The position numbers and the translations under genes were made by a program. A stretch of DNA of 64,000 nt from Bugula neritina (taxonomy: Eukaryota > Bryozoa > Gymnolaemata > Cheilostomatida > Bugulidae): assembly GCA_964035545.1 (NCBI GenBank), contig OZ037767.1:15433498-15497497 (forward strand), given 5' to 3'. Below are positions 35,936 through 48,151 of the stretch, one piece after another. The notes under the pieces were generated by a model. That model made no database searches, was not told where the DNA came from, and was given only the letters and a program-made list of their open reading frames with translations. The number at the start of each line of letters is the position of its first letter. The first letter of the stretch is position 1.

Positions 35936-36783
35936 ATACGAAACTGTTGCATATATCTTATATGGAAGTTATGTTCAGTGTCTCATTGTTGTTTACTCTC
36001 GTTCTGTTTGTTTTGCTGTTTTGTTTGCTGCTATATTTTTCCAAGCTTTATTTTTTTAAGCCAGTGGTTTTAAGTGAAACTTCCTTTATTTCCTGTTTTA
36101 AGTCCTTGCTTAGTAAACATCAAAAACAAACAAAAAATGATTAAAGGCTCCCTATAGTAAAGTGTGTAGATTTTAATAATTTAGTGAAGGATGTTTGAAG
36201 GTATTAGAGCTGTTTATTTGCCAGTCTTAGGGGTGCATTTTTGTATTTTGTAGAATAATATTAACTGTTATATTATATTAAACATAAATAAAAAAATCTC
36301 CCACATGAGTTATTCGCCAACAATTAAATCTGCACCCAATACTTGAATAAGACCATAAGGAACTATATATTATAGTGTGATATATATATAGGTACACTGT
36401 TAAACCAAAGGTGCTTCATTGTTACTCAAACAAATTTATTTATGGTTTTTTAATGAAAATGATCAGTAGAAAATATTCAGATAGTTTACAAAAAGCAGCA
36501 AAGCTCAGAATTCAGAATAATATTTATATTCCATGCCAGATGCATTACATAATACTGTTTATTGAAAATGCATGTTGTATGTCAAGTGTTGATTACCAAA
36601 ATAAATGGAATACAAAATCAGATTTATATATCATATAGCTAAATATTTAGAGTTATACACAGTTAGCTCAAATGATTATAAAGAGATATTACAAAAGAAA
36701 AAGGTGATACTCTTGTTTAAAGAAATTAAAGAGAATATTTCAATATATTGCTGTAAAAATTAGTTTCAAATTTTAGATAAGTT

Positions 36784-39678
36784 CTAAACAAGCACATAGC
36801 AAGTAGAACTTGAAGAATGTTCAAACATAACTGAAACCTCATTGTGAATAAAACATTTAGCTGTAGAGGATATTGAAAATGCTGCACAATTTTGATATTG
36901 CACACTGCAGGCGTAGGCACATGATTCTATTGAGAGCTGTTTGAAAACCCCAACAGATTTACTGCTGCACATGCGATCAGTTAACGTTGAGAATCTTTTA
37001 TGCTTTGGATGACTCATGTAGTAAAAAGTTTGAGAAGTTTTGCTGTAGACAATGAAATTATTCTCAGATGATGTGGCGGATATGAGGTCAAGGTCAGTGT
37101 TCAGACCAGTCACCACAACATCTACTAATCCAACATGGCCGCTACTCACTTTAAATCTCTTTAGTTTTCCTTTGTTTACAAACAGCTGTTGTCCATCCAC
37201 AACAATAGGTATGCAATTGTTGCTGCACTCAAAGCTGACAGTGTTGGTGTTTTTGTGAACTAGAGATTTAGCTTCACAGGTTTTAATTTCACTTGTAAGT
37301 GAAACAACTCCAAATGATTGAACTGTTAGATAATAAAAGTTGTTGGAAAAACTAGTTACAAAACCAAACTGAAGACCGTAGTAGCCATGTATGATAAAAT
37401 ATGAGGGATAGATGCTTAAAATTACGGAGTAGACATTATTGTTTTTCACACAATTTATGATTAGCCATGTGACGTCTGCAAAGTATAAAATTGCCAGGTG
37501 AGTTGGTGAATCAAGTCTAATATCAGAGATTCGAGAGTATGTTTGATATGCAGTTAGAGTACCTGCTTCACCGCATTGACCAATCATAGCATAGTTTACA
37601 TTTAGTAGGTCATCAAAATTTACTGCTTTTATACAGTGCTCTGATTGGTCGGCTACAAAAATAAACTGTTTCTTTTGAGATTCTAAAAGGCTGAGTTTTG
37701 AGAGATTGGCAAAAATATTATGACTAATTAAGGTGAATGTGTAGGGATTTTGCAAACAAGCACAACCTTGTAGCTGCACACCAGCTATTACTGTACAGTC
37801 TCCATGATGATTGATCTCTACAAGTTGTTTTGATGTAGCTGCTATTATTTTAGAAGAATCAGTTGGATGTTCAATAAAGGATATGATGTCATCAGTCATT
37901 TTCTTGACCTCAATGTGACTAGTGGCCTGGTAAGGAGTGCTGATTGGACCATCTGCTGAATCAATTATTAACCTTTGACCTACAAATAGGTACACATTGT
38001 TTAAAACTCAGGTGGGTTTTATATATCTGAAAAAACTACTGATGGAAAGGCTTTTTAAACGGACTAAAGATTTGCTTTTTATTAGGGCACAAGGGCAATT
38101 ATGACTAACATTACCAATACGGCATTTATAACAGAAAATTGCTGTTTAACCCATATATATAGTAATATATTCAACAATTTTAGCAATTTATGAAACTGTT
38201 CATGTAAAAACCAAATTTATACATTTTATCCTGCAGTATTGCTGTAATTTTTCGTAAGTTTTGTTAGTTTGCTGAAACTTCATCTTTTTGTATATCTATA
38301 TAATACTTTAAACGAACATTACATATAACTTGAATATTGATTAGCGCTATACACGAATTAGCTTAGGACTTGTTTGACAAAGATCAAATTCAATAATTAA
38401 ATTGTAATTATGTGTTAAATATTGTACTATGATATGTTCAAATTTGTTTTATTATTTTAAAACTTGTTTGATTTCATGCAAGTCCAACATTTTGGCCTAT
38501 AATGTAAACGAACAATATTTATCATATCTACAAATCGCTTAATGCAGTAATTACATTCTTAGCAAAATTGCAACTTTCGAACATGAGAACATGTGTTTAT
38601 TTGATTTTTAAAAAACCATAACAATAAACATTTCCTCAATATCATATTTACAATATAGAATATTTTATTTAAATTGCGATACCTTATATATGGACTGCGG
38701 TAAGCATTATATGAATTAAGTTGTATTTATACCTCAACTGATCCTATATTACCTACAATAGGCCTATAGTAAGCTGGTCCTATATTACTTATAGTCCTAT
38801 ATTACTTATAGTCCTACATTACTAGTCCTATATAATATAATAAACTGGGCCTATATAATACTAGTCCTACAGTGTTGGGGCTACAATACTGGTCTTATAA
38901 TAAGCTGGTCCCATAGTATTGGTTCTATTAAACTGGCTCCCTAACATTGGTCCTATCACTCACAATATATCTATAAAAATAATTGATTTATATATATTAT
39001 ATATAGCTGAATAATCAGTATATCATAGTTTATTATACATAGAAACAATAACAATTAATTTGAAAGACAACTGTTTATAAACCAATCACATTACCTGGGA
39101 AAGTCTTGTAGACACTGTTCCTCCATGTTCCACCACACATTTGACTACTGTTCCCTCTGCATGCTCTACGACACTCAGTTTCCTCTGCTTCACCATGTTT
39201 GTTGTATGCAACACCACAGTAACACTGGTTAGTAGGTTGTACTCCTGCATATGGCTGCCCTGGAATTAGTAAATTACTGATCGATCTTTATAAATATAAC
39301 AACACGATAAATCACAAAACAAAAATTTTTTATAGTTCAGCTACAATTGGCAGATTCAAACTTATATATGCCTTTGTCGTGCTAAAATGGAAAAATACTG
39401 AAATCAATGAAAATTACAAATAAACGTTTTCAAAGAATCAAATAATTATCAGGTATAGTAGGTTCTTACACAATATTTTTGGTATACTGCAGTTATTTTT
39501 GGAAACATTTATAAAAAGATTTACCTTGTATAGTGCAGTAGCCAATACAAAGCTCTACGGTCATCAAACGAGCTGAAAATGCTATGGGTAACGCTCTGTT
39601 CCTAGAGTCCTTGTAACAACCAATCAGCTGGTTGAGAGTGTAGACCAGACGCCAACACAGCCAGAGTTGCAGCAGCAC
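36784..39678 (-). CDS. WSC-family secreted protein, copy B' (intact)
   Basis: Exons at 39678-39525, 39259-39095 and 37979-36784 on the minus strand, GT-AG, phase-1 introns, total 1515 nt and 504 residues. The N terminus is hydrophobic (MLLQLWLCWRLVYTLNQ). WSC motifs are LIGCYKDSRNRALPI, CIGYCTIQG, CYCGVAYNKHGE and CGGTWRNS. Exon 3 has the shared DDIISFIEHPTDSSKIIAAT block, an NHL-like FIFVADQSEHCIKAVNF and a PAN-like tail (ESCAYACSVQYQNCAAFSIS, CFIHNEVS). It is intact where copy B is frameshifted. It is more distant from D and F than they are from each other. It converges with the CPEB exons (stop codons about 850 bp apart) and is head-to-head with copy E. Confidence 0.85.
38742..38955. repeat. 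Degenerate minisatellite in intron of copy B'
   Basis: Short version of the CTGGTCCTATA-type array seen at 15785-16210. Confidence 0.65.
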
Positions 39679-41554
39679 TTAAATTATACAACTAAATTAG
39701 TCAATATTTTATAAGAAAAGTTTGAACTAACAGATGCAAGTATTTAAAAAAAAACTTTAGAACAAAAAATTTGAATAGATAAAATTAAAGCAAAATATAA
39801 TTAAGGCATAAAAGTGCAAGTTGAAACACATTTTTTTAGTTTAGATATAAAAAAAACAGTTATAATAAACTACATTGAAATTGACTTATTGAATTTTTTT
39901 TAAGTTAATAAACATGTTTTTCATATTTTAGATCTTACGAAGCTAACTGAAGCAAAGCATATCTTACCAAGCCTTAGCTGGCAATATTTCATTATTACTA
40001 TGTCTAGCCAATTCAACCTTTAACCATGCAGTAAATTGGCTTTGAGTTTGTAATAACTTTTATTTCTAGATTAGAGACTTATTTTGGAATGCAAAATACT
40101 TTAATTAGTTTGCACATATGTAAGATACACAACTTGGTTTGCCTGTGCAATTGTAACACTACTCCAACCTTATCCTAAAAGGCCTAGACTATATATTTAT
40201 TTTATGAATTTATTTTCAAATATAAGGATACAACTTGTTTGGAAAAATAGATCATGTTGTTAATGAATCGCAAAGTAAATGGGGAAATCTAATTGATTAC
40301 AAATCGCAAACATCCCACATCCTATATATATACTGCACACTTTAAGCCGCACAATTATAAATTGTATAATTAGTTTTAATTTTACTTTAGGTAATATTTT
40401 AAACAATTTTTTGTAGCAAAATAATTTCTCATAGACATTTTCTTGAATTAATTTTCGTTGACATGTGTTATAATGAATGATATATTTTGATGTTTACTTT
40501 ATGTAACATTTTAACAACTCATATACTAGTATTTGTTTATTATAGATATGTCTATAATTTAGAATGAAATGAGATAAATTGTGCTACATTGTATGGGTAT
40601 GCTGCTTTAAGATGGCAATTTTATATTTTTGCTATAGGTGGTGCTTATAAGCAAAACATATTATTATGATTATCAATATAATTATTATTATAATGGTGTT
40701 ATAACATTGACATATGTAAAATAATATAAATATTGATTTTTACATTATTTTAGGTTAATGTTGAAACAAAGATTACGTAGAGATATTACTTTTATAGTTG
40801 TTTTTCATTACTTGGTGTATCTATTATGACAACATGCATTGAAATTATTCGCCCACTCTCAGTTACACAACAACTTTATTATAACATCAGGAGAATCACA
40901 ATGAAACATGATACCAACATTCTATCTTCCATTAGCATGAAATATTTGACAAAGTTAAACATTATCAGACATTCAAATGTTTACTGTCACTATTAGCATG
41001 AATATAGATTTTTCATACTTTTTATGACACTAATAGCATGAATTATCTTTGTATTCTGTTTATTTATTATAAATAATACATATACTTTACCAGTTTTCTA
41101 TATCCGACGATCTTGCTGCTATAACACACTTTACGTTACTTAATAATTGCAAAGTAAATATCATAAGTACATCTCTGAAGTTGCAGACACTTTGAACTGT
41201 AAGAACAAAGTTTTTAACAAGGGAATAATAAGGAAAAATCTATAAATGAAAGTTTTTGTTGTATGTGGGCATTGTTATAGGCTCTTTCAATAAGTTCACT
41301 TCGTAGATGCTACAACAGTAAGTTACTAACAAACTTTATTAATTTTATAGTGAAATATCATTTTCTTAAATTACATAATTCAGCAGTTTTACTTTTTATG
41401 TGGTATATAGCTGATTAAAGCACTATATAGAGCTGAGAAGCTCTGAACTTTAGTGAAATTTCTATTTCATTATCAGAAGTGGTTGGTGCGTGTATATTAG
41501 TAAATGACTGTACTGTATTCTATGTGTGCATATAACTCTTGAAAAGACTCTAAA

Positions 41555-41555
<1 letters not shown>
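39679..41555. other. Head-to-head spacer between copies B' and E
   Basis: Counterpart of 16937-18822. Divergence from it is obvious up to about 40120 and almost nil beyond. No gene is recognised. Confidence 0.5.
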
Positions 41556-41642
<87 letters not shown>

Positions 41643-41887
41643 GTACTGATACAATTTTGGATATAAAAATAAACTTGGATCTTCATTTTAGCGACTACAA
41701 TATTGTTTCACGCAGTGCAAGCTACGATCATCAGGTCGTTGTGTGTACGGTTGAGTGCTTTTGTTTTGAAATTACTCAAGCGTACACACAACGACCTGAT
41801 GATCGTAGCTCGCACTACGTGAAACAATATTGTAGTCAATAGAATGAAGATCTAAGTTTATTTTTATATCCGAAATTGTATTAGTAC

Positions 41888-41935
<48 letters not shown>
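41556..41935. mobile_element. Second copy of the 111-bp-arm foldback element
   Basis: Same palindrome as at 18877-19129, here at about 41639-41891. The left (TA)n run is longer and the right one shorter than in the other copy. The arm sequences look identical between copies, so it was duplicated with its surroundings and did not transpose independently. Confidence 0.8.
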
Positions 41936-41942
<7 letters not shown>

Positions 41943-42087
41943 ATATATATAGATATATAGATATATAGATATATATGATAAAGTAAAATATGCCATCACA
42001 CCACTTTCTCTAAATAGATATCATATATATAACACTATATACAGTCACATGTTAAGTAAACAAAGAATGTGTTATATCAGAGTAGAG

Positions 42088-44784
42088 ATGAAGAATATTC
42101 TAGAAGTATACGCTCTGATTCTCCTTATACATGTGACTACTTCAGAATACATGGGGTGTTATAAAGATGAAATAGAGAGAGCAAATTGCCTTTAGTCGGG
42201 GAAATTACTAACATGGCAATATACTTTTGTATAGGCTACTGCATCTATAGAGGTAAAGATAATACGACGTAAATCTGTTTTTCTATTTAATATATTATGC
42301 CATAATTATATAAACTTTATTAGATATGTGATGTATTGAAATTGTGATTCTTTTACATCAATTATATGACTATTATTATCTTTTTCTCAAACATAATATA
42401 AGCATATTATAATAATATTATATTATATTCTTATACAGCAATTATATTTTTATTATGTTGTTCTCATCCAGTTATATAATACTTATGGCATCTTGATATT
42501 TAATTATTCTTGTACAGCAACTATATAAACATTATATAATTCTTGTATAGTAATTATAAAAATGTTTCATTATTATTGTATATTAGATATATAAACATTA
42601 TATCATTATTCTATTGTAATTATATAAATGTTATCTGTATATTTTAGGCCAGATGTATGCTGGTTTGCAGGATGGCAGACAATGATTCTGTGGTACAACC
42701 TTTGACCTCTATGGAGCTCTAGACAAATCAAGTTGTAGCAGTAGATGCACGGGAAATGCGAGTCAGATATGTGGGGGAAGCTGGGCAAACAGTGTATACA
42801 GAGCACTGTCAGGTAAGATGAGACATTTTTAGATAAAATGAGAAAAGTCCTTTAGGTAATACATGAAATTGGAGTTTTTTAATCTTCACAATACTTATCA
42901 AATTTTATTTAACCAAATATTTACTTTTACAGACGATTGTTATTCTAAAAAATTGGCTGATAGCGAAATAGTTTTTAAAGGAATATTAAAATAATTAAAC
43001 TCAATTAAGAAAGTTTGAATGATTTGACCTTAATACTTCTGACAAAAAGTATTATTACCATGAATTTTTAATTATTAACAACTAATAATTTGTTTAATCT
43101 ATAGCTACATTGTTTAGTTTATTTCCACACTCTTGTAAGTAACAGTATATGGTATAGAACAGTATATAACATGTTTTTTGTTGACTCGGGTAAAATTTTT
43201 GTAACTTTATGATAAACTATAATAACTTAGCTCTTTTTGATATGCTAAATAAATGTACATATCTTTATTATGTTAAAGCTTGCTAACCTAAATAATTATG
43301 TATATTTTAAGATATATGTAATACATATTTATTTATTTAGTAATATTTACTTCTGTGTTTTTATGAGTTTCTAGAATCATAGTTTTATTGTTACATTATT
43401 TATTATTATACCATTTTTAGAAAATGTCAAAACACGAAAAAACAAACCCGCAAACTTAGTCCACATCAGAAATATTGAAGTTAGAGAAATAAGTGAGGAA
43501 ATCATATCCTTTATCGAACATCCGGCTGATTCTACTAAAATAATAGCAGCTACATCAAAACAACTTGTAGAGATCAATCATCATGGAGAGTGTATAGCAG
43601 TAGCGGGTGTGCAGCTACAAAGTTGTGCCTATCGATCAAATGAATTTTCTTTTTCCTCAATCGATCATTTCATTTATGCCCAGTTCACCAAACTGCAAGT
43701 ATCTCACAGTCTTTTCAACAAATCAGCCATTTTGGTTGCTGATGCAGGTAATCACTGCGTAAAGTTTCTCATTCTAAAAAATTTATCATCTTTTGAGTTT
43801 GACAATTCAATAAATGACTACCATGTTGGTAAGTGTGGATCTTTTAAAAAAGAACTTTTGACTGAAAATATTCAAAATTTAATTGATCCTAAAGAAATGG
43901 AGCTAAATAGCCCAAAACATCTTTCTCTGTACCATGACTCTGAGACTATCAGACTGGTTGTTAACTGTGTACTAACAGAAGTATACTCTGTTATTGTTAG
44001 TATCTATCCAACTCACACTGTGGCATATGAGTACAGTGGACACCCTGGGTATGTTACTGATGTTTCTGAAAATCTCTATTGGCCATTATTTCGATCAAAA
44101 GGATTGAAAAGTCTTTCAACTGATAACAGCACATTAATAAACCAAATCCTTGTCATTAATGGGAGTTACTCAACTACTGCAAATTATTATTGCGATTCCA
44201 GGAACAGTTCTGCTATTCCCAGACTGTTTCAAAGTTGGCCTCTAATAATTGCAAATGGTGAATTGAAATCCCTGGTTTATAATTTGACAAGCAGTGAAAT
44301 CAAACTAACTAACATAAATATTGCTAATCTTTCTACAAAAACACCCCCTGAGTTTAACCTGTTCACTACAACAAAGGAATCCGATCACATTATTCTCTAC
44401 AGTCAAAGCCTAAAGAAATTTTATTATGCAAAGGCATTTTCTCGCTATCAGAAAATTCTGGAAAGGTTCTGTAGTAAATATGTTATAGAAAAAGCAATTG
44501 TGGGTGGACCTGAAAGTTGTGCTTACATCTGTAGTAAATATGGTTTGTTTGTTTGTTTTTTATTTTGTCATAGTCGGGAAAAAATTAATTGAGAAAAAAA
44601 TAAACAAAATGACAGGGCCTATGGCGCAATAGCACTGTAGCTAGTCGGGGCACCGAGCCATGGTAGTCAGTGTGTTGCTTTTTCTGTTAATGATTATGAT
44701 AATTCTTGCTACATTCATGACCACTTTGACTTGGCCGAGGCCTACATATCTAATGACTCAGCTTGTTATTTATCTATATCATAA
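42088..44784 (+). pseudogene. WSC-family gene copy E, broken and interrupted
   Basis: Near-identical partner of copy C. Exon 1 (42088-42252) has the same one-base loss and TAG. Exon 2 (42648-42812) has the same TGA at the WSC cysteine codon (42683-42685). Exon 3 (43421-44784) is further disrupted by a 120-bp insertion at 44545-44664. The insertion ends the frame at 44592 with an unrelated tail (FVCFLFCHSREKIN) and cuts the PAN-like module after ESCAYICSKYG. Downstream of the insertion the original coding sequence continues to 44784. This copy is certainly unable to make the family's full protein. Confidence 0.88.
44545..44664 (-). mobile_element. Short retroposon-like (SINE-like) insertion
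   Basis: Absent from the otherwise identical site in copy C (after 21790) and exactly 120 bp longer here. ATGGT occurs at both edges (44540-44544 and 44660-44664), a likely target duplication. The left edge is TTGTTTGTTTGTTTTTT, which on the minus strand is an (AAAC)n-type tail. The minus-strand head reads GGCTCGGTGCCCCGACTAGC. I recognise no A or B box, so the family is open. Confidence 0.75.
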
Positions 44785-44945
44785 TTATAACATATAATTG
44801 CATAGTTGAACACCACTTTCTGATGACAACATTAATGATGCTTTACTCTAACTTATGTTAATTTTTAATAATCATAATTATATTATTTTCATTCACTTAA
44901 ATATTTTATGGCAATGATACACAGTGGTTTTTAAAAATTATATGT

Positions 44946-45063
<118 letters not shown>

Positions 45064-45481
45064 TACTATATATACAGAGTCTGTACTATATATTACAGAC
45101 GGTAGATTGCTATATTATATTTGTGTATCAACAAATCAATAAAATAAAAATCGAAGATATTGTTTATTTGAAGCTTTTTTGGAAATTTATTATAAATATT
45201 TGTAGGTTGTGTAATTACTGATTAATAAATAATATTTATAACAGATGGTTTCATTATAATTTTTAGATGACATTGTTTTAAAGAACATAATATGTATTAA
45301 TTCAATCAAATTTATTTGACCCACAAGAAAATGCAGCACAATTATTTGTGAATTAAAAACTTCTTATTAAATAAAGATTGAGTAATAACCAATTCAGTAT
45401 ATTTTAACTATTGATATACTTATATAAGAGAGTAAGTTAAACAGAAATGTTCATCTTTGCACAGATACTTGCAAGAATATC

Positions 45482-45858
45482 TATAGTGTATATAGAACTT
45501 TATAGATATAGAAAAGTTATAGATATAGAATAGTTATAAGTATAGAATAGTTATAGATATAGAATAGTTATAATTATAGAATAGTTATAGATATAGAATA
45601 AGTATAAATATTAAATAGTTATAAATATAGAATAGTTATACATTAGATATAAAATAGTTATAGATATAAAATAGTTATAGATATAGAATAAGTATAAATA
45701 TTAAATAGTTATAAATATAGAATAGTTATAGATATAAAATAGTTATAGATATAGAATAGTTATAAATATATAGAATAGTTATAAATATAGAATAGTTATA
45801 GATATAGAATAGTTATAATTATAGAATAGTTATAGATATAGAACAGTTATAAATATAG
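45482..45858. repeat. Minisatellite, second copy
   Basis: Same order of ATAGAATAGTTATA-type units as at 22605-22978. Confidence 0.9.
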
Positions 45859-48151
45859 AAGTGCTGCAGTCAATAATTTAAACAACTTTACAAACACATT
45901 ATTATATATATACATAAACATTCACCAGATATATTTAATAATTTATGATGCACATGGTCAAACATGCAATTAATATTACTAATATTTGCTTATAAATACA
46001 GTCATACTAATATTGTTTAAATGACTGCATTTGTTGAAAAGAATGGTAATAACAGTTTTAAAAGACAATTAAAATTTTTTACTGGGTTATGTAATATAAT
46101 TTGTTTAACTGTTTCTTTTAATTACCAAATATCTAAAATAATATTTTAATGAACACAAAGTTATTCACTGTTTTTCCACTCTTTTTAAATCTGTAAAACA
46201 AAAATTTTTAGATTTAATAACTAAATAATAAACAGTGTCTGTTTATTTTTTTAAAAATAGACAGTGTTTATTTTAATCCTTCTTAAGAAACTTAATTAGG
46301 TAAAAAGTAAATTATTAAAAATTGAAAAATAATTGCCAAATCCAAGATACATCAATTCAATATTACATTTAAATTTATAAGACAAATGACTTTTTGTTTT
46401 TGATAATAGATTTTTGTGTTTCATTATACAAGCTCTTTTGTAAAAAATGTTCTTATAATTATTAATATATTTTAAGAAATGATTACAGTTTCAAAAGTGG
46501 TCAAATTACTGCAGCTGTTTGGCTTCAGTGAAACGACTCTTGTTGCTTAAAGCTAATGGGCTTTGAAATTATGTTTGTTATAGAAGGATTATTAATGTAA
46601 ATATCTAAAGAAGCTTATAGACTAAGACTTAGTGCCTTGTAATTAAATATTATTTTACAGATATCCTATAAACACTGACATATAACTCACAACAAAAAAG
46701 GTATTCTTTCATGTTTGAATATTGGAACTCAAAATTATTGATTAATTTTTAATTTTTAATATATAAACAAAACATGGAAGTTTACTATATACATTTAAAA
46801 ACTTTAAGCTACGAAGCAACACTAAGTACAACAATTTCAGACCAGCTATAGAGATCAAATCTTGAAGAATAAAATCCAATCTTGTCAAGATACTGAAATC
46901 AGGTATTATGAGAATTAAATATATATACCTACATTTAACTTTCTATGTTTCACCTTTTACATGCAGTTTATGCTTTATGATTTATAAATTTTACACTCTA
47001 TCCTTTATATTCTGTTTTCATATTGCATATTTAATATTTTATGCTCTAAGTTTCACCTTCCAGGTGTGACATTCTACATTTTAAGTTCTACATTTTGTAT
47101 TCTAAATACCGTATCATATTAGAGGTAATGTCTTATACATTTTAGTAAAATGATCATAATATCACAGCCTTGCACTTGAAGTATAAATTTTATAAGAATA
47201 TAAGATGTTATAAAATTAGTTGGTGATAAAGTTTGAAAATGCACAATAGCATGAAGTTATTAATTATTCTAGTATTGATGAGCCATGAGTTTATTTTACA
47301 AGTTGTTTTTATTATGAGCTGATACATTTTCTATAAGCTGTAAAAGTGTTAGGATTGTTAGAATAACAAAAAAATAGTTTTTTCCTCTAAATGTTAAAAC
47401 GAGACCTTGAAATTATTAATTTAAAGTGTTTTAGGAGTTTATTTAAACTTAATATATAGTTTTATAAAATAGGTTTAATAGTTATTATGTTTAACTTGAA
47501 AAACAAAAAAACTCTTATTTAATAATAAATTTCAAAATGTTGAGATATTATTCTTTACTAAAATGCCTATATTGTATAAGGTAATAACATTTTGCAAATT
47601 GTTATTAGCAGATGACAAATGAAATACCAATACGTTCTTATTCACAGTATAATGGTTCCATCCCAGCTAGATAGACACTACTTTTTATTTTGGTACCATA
47701 TAATTATATAGTAATATATACCTATATATATATAGCGATATAACTGTTTCATTGATTGCTAAATAGCTAAAATGCTAATAACTTTATTAGCTAACATGAA
47801 TTATTTGGAATATTATTCTAATTTTCACAAATTTGTGAGAGACAAAAGACAGTGTAATACAATAACAATAGACATTACATTTAATTATTGACTACCCATT
47901 CACAAAATATCTGTTCAAACAAGAAGCAAAATATATTCAAAATTAATGTTTATGCAAATCAAAGAAATTATTAATGTGCTAAATATGTGCTTTATTTAAG
48001 TATATATATATTTTTTAATAATATTAAAATAAATTGCACATAAAATATATATTGTACCAAAATAAATTAGTAGCGTCTAACTGAGAGTTGCTATATATAT
48101 CTAGGATAACACCCGAACAAACTGTTTTTATTAACAGCAGCTGTCTAGAAG
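45859..48151. other. Spacer between WSC copies E and F
   Basis: Nearly identical to 22979-25269, with only a few single-base differences seen. No gene is supported. Confidence 0.5.

Noticed and set aside
41462-41686. Open stretches made of IYIYIY
   Set aside because: Microsatellite read-through.
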